From: Plazaster borealis
Lineage: Eukaryota > Echinodermata > Asteroidea > Forcipulatida > Labidiasteridae
Direction of reading: 5' to 3'
DNA: 64,000 nt
NCBI GenBank assembly: GCA_021014325.1
Contig: CM037471.1
Coordinates: forward strand, 19,488,818-19,552,817
Shown: piece after piece, positions 47,244 through 59,234 of the stretch
Layout of the letters: every line of letters starts with the position of its first letter
How positions within the stretch are numbered: position 1 is the stretch's first letter
Notes under the pieces: generated by a model
The model's input: only the letters and a program-made list of their open reading frames with translations
The model's database searches: none
What the model was told of the DNA's origin: nothing
Made by a program: the position numbers and the translations under genes

Positions 47244-50200
47244 AAATACCCCTCACATACAGGCCTGCTCGCATACCGTACATGTACATAAACATCTGCA
47301 TTACTTCAAAAAAGTCATATTGCACACAAAAAATTAATTCTCTTTTGATATTGAAGGCTGCATTTTCCATTTGTACAATTATGTTTTTGTCTCTTCCTCT
47401 CAGTTATTTCATTGATTTGATTTTGTTCCGATAGCTAGGTTTTACAGCTGTGTGCTGTCTGTTGATAAAAAAATGAAAATGTAGTTGCAAACATTTTCCA
47501 GTACATTTAACCAGTTAGATTTTTTGCAGTTTACAAAGCACTGTGTCTGCGGTTGCCCGCTAGCAAGCTGCTGTCACATAAGGTCATGTGACTGCTCCCT
47601 TAATTGGATTTGGTCGTCAAATGCTCCATGCAGTATGAGCCTCTATCTTTTTTTATTGTTATTATTTTATTTTCCTTTTTAAAATTGCATGCGGGCTGGA
47701 GAGTGTGTGTGTTTGAGTGGCAAGCAATAATAAAGCAAGACCATACAGAGAGTGGAAAAATGAACTGATTTGAATGCCAACGCCAATATTGCCTCACCAA
47801 TCCAATACTTCTATGTGTCATGAGCATTTCCTGTCAATCGGTCTGTTTGAGGACTTTCTACACGGTGCGTGTATGTTCTTAATCAAAAGGCATGGTTTGA
47901 GGATGGAACTCGCAGTAACATTTACAACACACAGAACAAGTCAGACCGCTAACTGTAGTTAGATTGAGGCTAACCCAGGTTGCACTCCTCCAGTGCAATG
48001 GAGACTGGCATCCTACCAGGGCTAAAGTGAAGCTACCTTCAGTGTCACTGACATGAATCATGTCCAGTTAAACAACCAATAGTTCAGTGAAGTCTGTAAA
48101 CTGTAACACGCTTCACTGGTCCTCCCTTCCAACCCTCCATCATCGGAAACAGTTGCAATGATTACTTAGTCGGTTGAGTGCGCTGATGGCTCATTAATGG
48201 ATTAAAGTTAAGCACAACTCCACCATTAGTAAGCAAGGTCCAACTTGCTCTTGGGTATAAATGTCTGTTATAAATTTAGAAATACCACACGGATCGAATG
48301 AAGTTTGAAGGTGCTGTGGTTATGTCATGTTGGGGTCAAACTTGAGTGAAGGATTCAAACTCTCCTGGGCAATAGTTTGTAGATTTACGTAATCTTCCTT
48401 GTGAACTGGTTACAGCCAACAAACTGTAATAATGTGAAAACAAATATGAATGGTTTGAACACTTTCACCTTGGCTTTATATTTTTGTTTTCTCGATTCCC
48501 CATAATATTTGGGCCATGAGAAATTTATCCCAACTCTGTATGCGGACAGCAGGCCTTTTATGTGACAACACATCCACTCTCTATATTGTGTACTGTGCGC
48601 ACTCAACTTTATCCAAGGTCACGTATAATTCGAACCTGGTAATTGGCAAACACATTTTGGAAGTCATAGAGTTAAGACGGTTAGACTCCATTTTCTGCAA
48701 CTTGGAGTAACTACACACACAAAATTAGTTAGACAGTCAAGCCAACAAGACTTTGCAACATCGTATAAAGGGCCCTCTCTTATGTCACCATATTGGTCTC
48801 ATAATTTAAAAAAAAAAAATTCTTCAAGTGCCTTGAGTACATGTACCTTATTGGTACATACGCACGCTATATAAGACTATACATGTATATTATGAATGAA
48901 TATTAAGTTTTTAACTGCAACCAGCCCGCTATGAGGGTTTTAAGGCATGAAATCTTTCTAGTACTGACCAAAGAGCAATGACTGACAGAGGGTCTTTTCT
49001 ATGATTTTGGCTGAAACTTTGCCAAGGTGGGTGCTTTCTGTACATATATAGGGACTTGAGTGAGTGACCGTGCTCAAGCCAAAAACCTTATCAAAATGCT
49101 ACGTGTATCTCATTCAGAAGTGGAAGAGGTCAACTACCTTTGGAAAGATTTGTCCTCCATGCATTTCATGCTAAAACACGTAAAAACAACTTCTGTTCTC
49201 CTCACTTTTGTCACATTTTTATAGCAATATGGGAGGTCTGCCATTATTTATTACTATGCCTATAAAAAGTCGATACGTTGCGTTTTGTAGCACATGTTCG
49301 TGCAGTTTTAGTAACCTGACATGCATGATGTGTGCATGCATTGCAAGTACTCTAGCATGTGGAGCGATAAAATGATGACATCATCTGAGATGGGTCTACT
49401 CTGTAATCATAGTGTAGAATCATTCATTAGGAAGTGCGAGGAAACAAACAGCGGTTTGATTTTCATCGCTGACGTCTTGTTTAGAGGGATATTTTTATCT
49501 AGTCATCATTACAGCTCGTAATGTACTTGCACATTTCAACCTCTTCTACTCTAGGTTGATTTTTCCCCCAGCAAATTACCATTAAAAGTTGCCATACTAA
49601 TTTTGTTTCCTTTGTGAATTATCTACCATTTGACCAGCTAGCCATTAAGACTTGGAACGTAAATGCATTTAAAGAACCTCATTGGCCACTCAGATGTAAG
49701 GAATAGACCTCCTCTCTCTCACAACACTGCGTTTTTATGTGCAATCTATTGCCCCACTGACGTCAATTCAAATGCATCCACTTTATTTTCGCTTGAGACT
49801 GCTGAGTGAACCACCGATGGCACTGTGACAATCATGCATCACATGATTTATTCTTTTTAATAATATTGCTACATGGCAATGTCTGGGCTCGGTGGATTTA
49901 CGGGCAATTCACGCCAGCTGGGGTGCATCCATGCCAGGCTGATAGGGATGGCCTCAAGGCCGATTGATAAGATTGAAGCCTCAGGGATCTCAGATGGAAG
50001 GATACAAAGCCCATCCTTTATTGGAGGATTTGGACTGGTGTCTTATTATCTCTTTTTTCTCAAGTTAAGATTCACCAGAACAAGCACGGAAAGTTACCAT
50101 CTATCCAAAGGGGGTACGGTATGTTTTATTTGGGGAGGGGGGTGGCTACCATTAAAAGTGGTATTCAAGAGAAAACTTCATCTCTGTTTCATAAGGGAGA

Positions 50201-50250
50201 TGGATGGGGAACCAGAGGGTCTATTGCCCTGCTGGATAGGTGCAGCCATA
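47244..50250. other. Intron stretch, nothing recognised
   Basis: It contains the largest chance frame after PDE3 (49873-50325, 150 codons), which has no domain, low-complexity composition in its second half and runs into the foldback repeat. No other feature. Confidence 0.5.
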
Positions 50251-50368
50251 GGCCGTTTTCAAAACCATGGCTTAGGCTCTGGCTTGGCTCCATTACGGTA
50301 CTTGAAACAGGCGGACGTTGCCTAAGCCGAGCTACATGTAAAGCCTAAGCTGTGGTTTGGAAAAGAGT
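50251..50368. mobile_element. Foldback element with GCCGTTTTCAAAACCATGG ends, copy 2
   Basis: GGCCGTTTTCAAAACCATGG, CTTAGGCTCTGGCTTGGC on the left are mirrored by GCCGAGCTACATGTAAAGCC and TAAGCTGTGGTTTGGAAAAG on the right. Same family as 42300-42440. Confidence 0.75.
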
Positions 50369-50481
50369 CATACATGTAGGATGGGGTGACGGTAGTGGGG
50401 AAACCACAGGTTCCATTGCCCTGCAAGATAGCTGCGGTCATAGGTTGAGATGACTATAGATGGGGAACCCGGGGCGGGGGG

Positions 50482-50505
50482 TTAGGGTTAGGGTTAGGGT
50501 TAGGG
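50482..50505 (+). repeat. Short interstitial TTAGGG array (four units)
   Basis: Four perfect TTAGGG units lie between G-rich runs (GGGGCGGGGGG before, GGGGGAGGGGGG after). TTAGGG is the telomere repeat of most deuterostomes. It is short enough to be a repaired break or a chance G-rich tract. Confidence 0.85.
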
Positions 50506-50767
50506 GGGAGGGGGGTCTTTTGCCTCTCTTGATATAAGTGCAGCCATTGGATGGGATCACTTTAGATGTAACTTCCTGAATGTTTCGGGAAAACAACATG
50601 ATGTCAACACGGCTCACACAGTAACATATGAAAATATTATGTGAAATGATTTCACCCTAGATATTGGTGTTGGAATAGTGGGCTTTATATTAACATCATA
50701 TAATACACATGTAGCAGTAAATTAAATAGCTATGTTAAACTTGCATCGAGAATACAGAATATTATTT

Positions 50768-51110
50768 GGTTTTACCCATACACTTATGTGTGTATTTAAA
50801 GCACTGTATACTCAATACTTTCCTGGGTCCTGTGAAAAAAAATTCACAGGCATATTACTTGGGTGTGATTCGAACCCACAACCTTTGCCAATTCTAGAGC
50901 AGATATTTTACCACTAGACCACCAAAATTGCCCGGTTGCTAGGGGCAGTTTGAATCCTGTACTTTAGCAGCGGGTACCACAACAATTTAATAGATGTTAA
51001 ATTTGCATCGGGGATAAGGAATTTTTTTTTTTTTTTTACTCGATTACCGATGTGTGTAAAGCACTGTACGTACTTTCACGAGTCATGTGAACAAATCCAT
51101 AACAGGAAAG
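50768..51110 (-). repeat. tRNA-derived SINE, second family, copy 3 plus a fragment
   Basis: Minus strand (50985-50768): GTACCCGCTGCTAAAGTACA, CTAGCAACCGGGCAATTTTG, GTGGTCTAGTGGTAAAATAT, GGTTGTGGGTTCGAATCACA (B box), CCCAAGTAATATGCCTGTGA, then CACAGGACCCAGGAAAGTAT and AAGTGTATGGGTAAAACC. A second piece of the tail, 51001-51110, follows (CCTGTTATGGATTTGTTCAC), so two copies are adjacent or one is partly duplicated. Confidence 0.8.
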
Positions 51111-52701
51111 GTGAACATACTTCCTTTTTTTCTTTGTCTAATCTCAGTCTGGCCTGGAAATTAATAAAACACATGTATGTGAAGCCTGATGACGCATGCT
51201 GGTGGTAAAAAGCAAAATAAAACATCAGTTAACAGTATTGAATCTCACATCTTTGCCGTTTTAGTGACAGACCTACGCAGCTTGGCTGAAATTCAAGCCC
51301 GCAGAGTCTTGCCAAGAAGACATTCCTGATTTGTTTGACCACATAACTTGAAGAAACAGATCTCACGTGGTATTTAGAATTCTTCCACCACGCATTATCC
51401 GAGTGAACTATGTTTCATAGCGTCGTATCTGACTACCACTACGCACGTGTCTGTGGACACATGCAAATTGAATTTAGCTGCGTATTTGATATGGGTTACT
51501 AATTGGAAAGGTTATTAGAAGGTTCTAGATATACTTCCCTACACTTAATTCTTACAAAGACATTATATTACTTACGTCTCTTGTTGATGGATACCATTCT
51601 GATAACCTTAATTATAAAAAGTCAAAAAGTCAAACGTGGGTGTAGATTGCTCATTCTTTTGAAAATGTTGAAGTGTTAACTTTAAAGGGAGTTTCGATAC
51701 CATTTGTGGAAGTTCCATAGACTAAAAATGTATTCAGAGCCACAAGATGTTGTTATATTAATAAACCTCAGGAGGGAAGGAACATTTACCTTGTGTTAAA
51801 ATATTCGCTGTCATTGTTACAATAACATGTCCATCAGAATTAGTCACTGGTAAAATCTCCTTGGATTTAAGCTACGTTGGCATTGGATTAGAATACCGAG
51901 ACCATTGGTAATATTCAAATCTTACCGGTGCCAGCACTTGGGTTATTTGACTAACCAAAATGATGGTGAAACAAACTGACTAACTGAATATAAACACATG
52001 AGGGCGCTACGCCAGTGACCTTTAGGCGGATGTGACAAAATGACCTAGCTTGTAAATGGTTGAAGAGAAGAAGCACAGCAAATAAAATTAGGAACAAACA
52101 ACGCAAGCAAAGGGACAAAATTTTTGAGTTCTGTATACCGCCGTGACAACAACTCGGTTAAGTTATATGTGTGAAATTTTCCTGGGCTGTTTGCTCTGGA
52201 CCTTAATAGTCAAGTTACCCATTTACTCAGTTAGTTTACCCCCACAAAACCAATGCAAACGCTGCTTTAAACATTCTTTTGTTCCTTTCACAATAGCAAG
52301 AACTTATGTTTATAAATAAGCTTCTGAGGGAAGGAACCATCACTTTATTTTAACATTCCAGATCATTGTTTCAATAACATGTGCATAAAAAAAAGAGGCT
52401 TGAGCTTTTTAGACTAAAAATACGAGTGGCATTGTTTTTTATTGTTGAAACGAATCGCTTGTTTGTGAGCGCATTGAGATTCATGTTTCACTTACAAAGA
52501 ATTAACATCTCAATGTCATATTTTTTAAATCATCAAAAATTTTGAGTCCATCACTGTACTGTGAAATAATATTTTAAAAAAACTCCCACCAACTTGACCA
52601 TGATGAACTTCAAGACACTAACGTCAATCAACAATGTTGCGTAATGTCAATTTTTTACCAATTCATTGTCGTAACAACCCGTACAATCAAACTTAAGCCC
52701 C
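51111..52701. other. Intron stretch, nothing recognised
   Basis: A/T-rich, short chance frames only. Confidence 0.5.
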
Positions 52702-52707
52702 CTAGGT

Positions 52708-52862
52708 CAGGCCTGAAATTTCGTCTTTGAGAGGGCCAGGCCATTTTCATTTTGCATTGCAAAATCTTAAAATCTATGGGAAACTTTTGAAGGGGCAACA
52801 AAGGCCAAGACCAGGGCAATGGAGGTCGTGGCCTCTGTGGCCTCTGTGTAATTCTAGGCCTG
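52708..52862 (+). mobile_element. CAGGCCT-ended element (family A), copy with exact 6-bp duplication
   Basis: Left end CAGGCCTGAAATTTC, right end AATTCTAGGCCTG. Body: GAGAGGGCCAGGCCATTTTC, GAAACTTTTGAAGGGGCAAC, CAAGACCAGGGCAATGGAGG. It is flanked on both sides by CTAGGT (52702-52707 and 52863-52868), a perfect 6-bp target duplication. No coding sequence. Confidence 0.92.
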
Positions 52863-52868
52863 CTAGGT

Positions 52869-53988
52869 ATATTCACACGTGGGTCTAGGAGAACCAATGG
52901 TTAACATCACCCTCCCCTTTCCCACTGCTCTTCCCCCTCCCCTTCCCACACCCCTCCCCCTCCCACTAGCCTTTCCCCTCCCAACCTCCAGTTTACAAAG
53001 ATTGCTGTTTACATCAAACTCCTTAGAATCAAAACAGACAGTCTTTTTTTTCCCACTAGGGACAAGTGGTTAATTTACCAGGCTTGCGCCTTCACTGCCA
53101 TAGGGGACTACAGGGGTTATTGCTTTACATGTGATGCTGTCCTGTAACAACAAATCCATGTTATCTTACTTGTTGCAAGTCCCAGTGGCTTCCACTGTTA
53201 TTGAATCCCCCAACAATCTTTTATCAAAATGATTTCACACTTTGGAGAAATGATTACATGAATTGAAAAGTGTGTTTTTTTAAATGCTGAACGACATGTA
53301 GTCTTGTTCTAGTGTATTAAATATCATGTAAAGGCCACACAAATGTAACAGACGTCATCGCCTACATGTGTATCTGTGCTACTGTGATGTTTGACAGGTT
53401 GAAATTGATGAAGTACGTGTAGGCATTGACCGCATACATTTCCTGAACGCATACGACATTGGAGCTACTTGAGCTCACCATTATCTTTAATGTAATTTGA
53501 CCTTCAATAGCTGTATGCATAATTGTACAAAGCGTCATGAAATACATGTACAATTGTTCCTGAATTTTGTTTTCTCCTGGTATCAAGCACCCTTAAATTG
53601 TGTAATCCACATAAAGAAAAGCAACACAGATCTTGTGGGTCAGAGGGAGACTTGACCAGATGCAGTGGATAACTAGATGTTTTCATTTAGGGGGCAAGCG
53701 TGGGCAAAGACATAATTGGGGGGGGGGCTATTGAATATTTCAAAGCATTCAATTGTGCATTTTTTTTCTCATTACTGCGCAGATGTGTTTCTGGCAAATT
53801 GTGGCGCATTGTATTGGAACCCGAAAGTAAAACCATGCAATAAATGGAATTCCAGATTTTAAAATATTTTTCTTTATCTATAATCTACCTACAGTTTGAA
53901 AAGAAACTATTTCATGAGATACAGATACAATTGATGCCGTAGGAATGTCCATGTTGTCATGTTATCATAATATGCTTTTATATGTATA
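52869..53988. other. Intron stretch, nothing recognised
   Basis: Contains a C/T-rich run (52905-52985) that gives a proline/leucine-rich chance frame, and a G run at about 53719. No gene or shared repeat. Confidence 0.5.
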
Positions 53989-54922
53989 TTAAAGGCACCT
54001 GGCAGTGGTATTTTGTCAAAATAAAGCTTTTGTCGTAAACATATACATTTTTATGAGTGGAATGTGAATAAACAATTAACTAAGGTTAAAAAATTGTGTT
54101 TTTATTTTAATTACAAATTTCAAAATAGGCCCCCGTTTACATGGTGCTGTTCCTGACGTCAATCGAGGCGCAGGATATTTGAAGAGAAAATGTGTAGTCT
54201 GGCCCTGTACATTACGTCTGGGTACCTGATCAGTATGATGCGTTTTCGTATTCGGACGTCACCCAATGCAATCCTAGGACAGTGTACAGTCGACGTTTAT
54301 ACTTGGGTTTTTCAGCGGTCCCGAACTGTCCCATGCGCGTTTCTATGTCTTCAAAAAAACGGAAGATACGAGCACGGTCATAACAAGAACACGGATAATA
54401 CGAGGTATTTTAGCGGCGCGGCATACAGCTCAAGTCGATCCGAACACCAGAAACATGTTCGCTGCAGCGCTGAAAACGACGTCGGACCGACCGGACCACT
54501 TTGCCCTCGTTAGCCTGACTTTCGATGCCCGTAACTGCCTTTATTTGGGATCTGCAGGAAACAAATGCTAGTTGACCCCATCTTTAGTCGTTTTGCTGCA
54601 TCCAGCAGCAATACACCTGGTCGGCATTGCCGGAAAAATGCACGAAAAATCCCTTTTTTTGGGATAACCAAACGAAACGTACAAGCTCACTACTTGCACG
54701 TAAATGCAGGCAAGTTCGAGGGGGGTCGATGTTCGATCGCGGCGAAGTCTGCCTCGATTGACGTCACAAAAAGGGATGGGCGGAGTCACCCCCAAACAAC
54801 TTTATCTATTTTTTTAACATATAAATCGTGACAAACAATTACTCAAAAAATCATGTTTTATTGTTAATATACATATACTCTTATGTAAACAAAAATAAAA
54901 AACTATTTCCAGGTGACTTTAA
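53989..54922 (-). mobile_element. Kolobok-like element with THAP remnant, 934 bp
   Basis: Left boundary TTAA (53989-53992) then AGGCACCTGGCAGTGG; right boundary, reverse-complemented, TTAA (54919-54922) then AGTCACCTGGAAATAG. Subterminal perfect 16-bp inverted repeats TGACGTCAATCGAGGC lie at 54154-54169 and 54751-54766. The interior is strikingly CpG-rich compared with the intron around it and carries a broken THAP zinc finger on the minus strand. Kolobok transposons are known for TTAA duplications and THAP-bearing proteins; P elements also carry THAP but make 8-bp duplications. No transposase catalytic domain is present, so this is a deletion derivative. Confidence 0.75.
54430..54627 (-). 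pseudogene. Broken THAP zinc-finger coding remnant
   Basis: THAP is a C2CH zinc-binding DNA-binding domain found in host factors and in P/Kolobok transposases. Reading down from an ATG at 54625-54627: MPTRCIAAGCSKTTKDGVN, stop (54568-54570), HLFPADPK, stop (54541-54543), RQLRASKVRLTRAKWSG, then a frameshift and CSEH (54455-54466). The two N-terminal cysteines (spaced CxxxxC), the FP pair, the W of AKW and the CxxH pair are all recognisable, and about 44 codons separate the second and third ligands, within the 35-50 usual for THAP. Two in-frame stops and a frameshift mean it cannot make the domain. The open frame extends upstream to 54795 without known domain. Confidence 0.8.
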
Positions 54923-55559
54923 CTTTTAAAACATGTTATTCATACAATTTAGAGTGGTTTACCAGTAGATTCTCTCATGTGACACATACACCAGCAGCCG
55001 ATTTCACGAAACTTTACGCACTGCGTGCGTACTTGCGCTTGCCGTGAGTGCGTGCGTGCGTGCGCCACTAAGTTTTGATCGATTTCCACGAAAAGTTGCC
55101 CATGTCTGAAAGTGGCGCAAGGTAAAAAGTTGCACCACAAAAATGCAACTTATACTGAATCTTTGATGGCGTATTTCAGTATTTTTAGTGTAACTTTTTT
55201 ATAATACTGCAACAACCTGGGTTGCTTTTTAGACTATTGCAGGCGCAGGCTTCAGTGTGACGTATTTTATTTGTATCTTTTATTTCCTTTATTTTGTTTC
55301 TTTACAAAAAACAAAACAAAAACAAATTGGTCAACAAGTAAGTTTACAATAAGGTTATTAAAAAAAACCACGTTATTTTTGGAAAAAATAACGCTTAAAT
55401 CGGGCCACGATTTTGGGGGGTCATTAAGACTGCTCATTGGCTGTAATTATAATACATATAATACATTTTTTTTAATACTTTATTCTCTCATTATTTATTT
55501 GCTAATCATGAATGCATCGGTCCCGATAAACAGCCCCCCCGTGCTTATATGATTCAAGA
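54923..55559. other. Intron stretch, nothing firm recognised
   Basis: A short GCGTGCGTGC microsatellite lies near 55040-55062. Chance frames only. Confidence 0.5.
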
Positions 55560-55833
55560 AATCATCCTAAAATTTTTCATTTCACATTTAATTTATTTTT
55601 ACCTCCCATACTTGCATAATAAAAAAAAATTAAAAAAAATTTATTTTAAAAATTTTTTTATTAATTTTTTTTCCATTTTATTACATTTATTTTTTTTTCT
55701 CATCTAAAATAAAAAAAAAACAAAAAAAACAACAAAAAAAAAAAAGACAAGTAAATGAAATTATATTTAAAATTATATATATTAAATTATTTATATATTA
55801 TTTATTACTTATTGTTGTTAAAAACAAAAAAAA

Positions 55834-55878
<45 letters not shown>

Positions 55879-57600
55879 ATTTTTTAAAAAAAAAAAAAAA
55901 AATCAGCTAAAAAAAGCTGTCAGAAGAAGAAATGGGAATGGGAATCAAATCACAAAGTTTGTCTTTAAATAAAAAATTTTTGAAAAAAATAAAATATTTT
56001 AAGAAAATTTATTTATTTTTTCAATTTTAAATGGACAGGATTGTGTTGTAAAAAGTAGTAAGGCCCCTGTGGTGGTCTTGCTTGCTTGTGATGTGGGTAT
56101 ATTTTATTTTAACAACTTTTTTGCTTTAAATTATTATAACTATATAACTAACTTATTTAATTTATTAGTCATCTGAATATATTTAGTTAAAACTTTGTCT
56201 TCCTTTAGTTTTTTTTTTTAACTGTTTGCTAAAAAATTGCTTTTGTTTCCAGTTTGAAAGGAAAATAATTTTTGGATGACTGATGACTTTGACACGGAAC
56301 TCTCACGACACGATCCTCTTCATCTCCCATCTCCTGACATCTCCCATCTCTCATGACATCTAATAATGGATGTTGTGCTGTATATTGAGTTAGTAGAGTA
56401 AGTGAAAAAAAAAAACTGTGCATAATAGTTGTCTAAATTCACTGTGCATCTACTATTCTACCAAAAGAGGTCTACTTGTTTGGACATAACTAATTACTTT
56501 TGAAATTTTTGTTTAAGTTTTTAACTAAAGAAAAATTGGTTGAATTATTTAAATTAATTTTAGTTGAGTTTGCAATTTTATGAATTTTTTATTTATATTG
56601 AGTTTGCAGAACAAATTTTTATATTTTTTTTAACATTTTAATGTTTATTTTAATCTTTAAATTATAAATAATATATTATTTAATTATATAAGATATGAAA
56701 TATAAATATAAAACAAAGAATATAAAATTGAAAATAATCTCTTCACATCTCATGAATAAATATTGTCTCTCTAAGATATTATCATGGAAAAAAAAAAAGG
56801 AAAAGATAACAAGAAAATCATCAAATCCAAAGTGAATAATCTTCATTATGGGGTCTGTTGGTGACATGAATTCAGTTTCCTCTGGTCCCTCTTGCTTTTT
56901 GAAAGTATGCGAAATACATCTGGCAAAATGAAAGATAAACAAAAATAAAAAAAAAAGGTGATGATGCAAAATTAATATATGGAAAAAAAGTGATGATAAT
57001 GGTGATGTGATTTGTTAATTAGTAAGTTATTATAAAAGTGATTTTTAAACACACAATTTACAATTAATTATTTAACAATTAAGTACATTAGTCATAAAAC
57101 ATAAAAATTAAATAATAAAATAATAATTAAAACAATTAACATAAAAATTAAAACAACATAAACAAAGGAAAAAAAAAAAATTGCAAAAAAAATTTTGCAT
57201 AAACCAACCATATAACAATTTTCTCCAAAATTCTACCATAATAATAAAAAGAAAATTCAAAAAATGTATCTAGAGCTAGCTAGCAATGAGCTAATTAGTA
57301 ACATCTAGTACCATGTGACCTACTCGTGTATGTACTACTTGTAAATTGTTTATTTGTACCACAACTATACGTGTGAAATCTAAATATGTGTTGTACTTGT
57401 TTATTAATGTTTATGCACATTATTATATGTGTTATAAATGTGTAACAAAAGTGTACGTGGTTAAACAGTATTGCAATTATTAATAAACATAATGCATTAA
57501 TGACAAACAAAAAAAAACACAAAAAAGTCAAATATAATATTGACGACAGAGATACAACATGTGATACACAATAGTACATCACAAGATCGCACAATCCACC
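55560..57600. repeat. Extremely A/T-rich low-complexity block
   Basis: Long homopolymer A and T runs dominate, for example an almost unbroken A tract at about 55838-55876 and alternating T/A blocks at 55620-55800. Frames here encode only Phe/Ile/Lys/Asn-rich strings. It may be true low-complexity DNA or an error-prone assembly segment; I see no transposon ends or genes. Confidence 0.75.
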
Positions 57601-58670
57601 ACATCAAACAGAGTCAGATCGATCATTCTCAAAAGCAAAATCAGTAAATGTCTGTTGTGTCTTGATATAACATGAATCGTCAGTGTTTGTAAATTTCTGT
57701 TTAAAATTCTGTTATTGAAAATATCAAAATTTACAAACTTGATAAAACATATAAAGTGAGTTAGTTTATACTATTTCCCCATCCTTATCTACAGCACTCC
57801 GCTGACACTTTACAAACTTACATGACAAATTGCTACACGTTACATGGCACTGTGATGGTTCTAGCATCGGCCGCCAGCAAACATAAAATGTAAAAAACAG
57901 CAGTTTTAAAGGTGAATCGTTTAAAAAAGCTAATAAGTCGATTCGGAAAGCAGGGTAGGGAAGTCGTTTACAAGGAAGGAAGTTACGCGCAGTGCAATTT
58001 AAGAATATTTTAAGGGGCGCGCCTTACTAACATGGCGTAGCAGGCCAATCAAACACCGCTCAGTAATCCAGCCTGAAACTTAAAGCTCAAACAAGTATTT
58101 GTTGCCAAATTAACCCAAATTAGGGTACAATAGCTCCATATTTGTATCCTGATTAAAACTCTAAACCCCCAATGGGGGTATACCATTGCTAAGAAGAGTC
58201 TATTCAGACGTTCATCACTCTCATCCCATACATCTAGTACAGAACCCAAATACCAGTCCATTATATTGCTTGTCAAGACACTTTTCGTTGTGATCATTTG
58301 TAATTCAGCCATAAAATATGCCCCAGTTTTATCAAGTGAAACCCGGATCGAATTACGTGCCCAATTGATCTCACGGTGAATACATTTAGGTCACTTAGTG
58401 AAGAAGATGGGGAATTCAAAGAGAAACGCCTCACTATCCACAGACAAACTTATTGATTACAGCGCCTGAAAGTATTTACCAATGGTTACCAAGGTGATGA
58501 GGCATTACATCAGGAGATGGTTAACCAAATGATAAGTTTCCAGGATGAGATATTTTGTGAGTTTACACATCTGTTGGAATAAATTAAGGCAACTCGGAAA
58601 AAACATAAAGGAATCATACTGAGAGAAATTGGATAATCGGATTATTGCTTGGTTCAGGATGTGAAGATCA
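57601..58670. other. Intron stretch, nothing recognised
   Basis: Ordinary composition returns after the A/T block. No exon, RNA or shared repeat recognised. Confidence 0.5.
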
Positions 58671-58861
58671 GGACCCATTTTCATAAGGCCCGTAAGCACA
58701 AAAACTTGCTAAGCACAGGGGAATCTTGCCAAGGAGGATCAGGTAACCAGCCAATATTCCATTAATTTTACAATTTTGTGACTGGTGCCCCACTCATTTT
58801 TTGCTTAGCAATGAATTTGCTAAGTATTTTGTCTGCTTAACAGCTTTATGAAGTTTGGTCC
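58671..58861. mobile_element. Foldback element, 'GGGCCCAATTTCATAGAGCTGC' type, copy 5
   Basis: Left GGACCCATTTTCATAAGGCC, right AACAGCTTTATGAAGTTTGG then TCC. Inner GTAAGCACAAAAACTTGCTA and CAGGTAACCAGCCAATATTC are family words. Confidence 0.82.
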
Positions 58862-58982
58862 TGATTTATTCACTAAATAGACTCAAAATTCTGACAATTT
58901 GCTTCAAAGTCAGTAGTAAGTTTCAAATTTAGCAAATATTATTTCTCAAAAGAAAGTTCACTCAAAATTTTAAGAAAAACCT

Positions 58983-59095
58983 TTAACCGAGAAAGACTCT
59001 GCTGGGGTCAAAACGTCAGGCCACTAACTATTTTTTGCATTTACACCATCCCTTTGGTTGGTAAGCAGTTTGCAACAGCTAATTTTGTTTTCTCT
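58983..59095. repeat. Dispersed repeat with GTCAAAACGTCAGGCC motif, copy 2
   Basis: GAGAAAGACTCTGCTGGGGT, CAAAACGTCAGGCCACTAAC and GGTTGGTAAGCAGTTTGCAA correspond to 16300-16480, where the first part is inverted. Confidence 0.7.
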
Positions 59096-59234
59096 AAAAT
59101 CTTTAACTTAACATTTTACGAAAAGCTGTTCTTGTAATTTGACAACAAAGTATATTCATTTTAAAAAGAAAGAAAGTACCCTTTTCTTTTAAGGAAAATT
59201 TAAGACTTTTTACTACTCGGCAGGCTTAAAAAGC

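Noticed and set aside
49873..50325. 150-codon open frame, the longest after PDE3
   Set aside because: No recognisable domain, no splice or promoter context, composition like the flanking DNA, and its 3' part runs into a foldback repeat. Treated as chance.
52879..53073. Proline/leucine-rich frame
   Set aside because: Encoded by a simple CCCTCC-type C/T tract; low complexity only.
54568..54795. Intact THAP-domain gene
   Set aside because: Two in-frame stops and a frameshift break the domain before its last zinc ligands; the flanking TTAA inverted termini make it part of a transposon.
57295..57594. 99-codon minus-strand frame with hydrophobic stretches
   Set aside because: Arises from T-rich sequence in the A/T block; hydrophobicity reflects composition.
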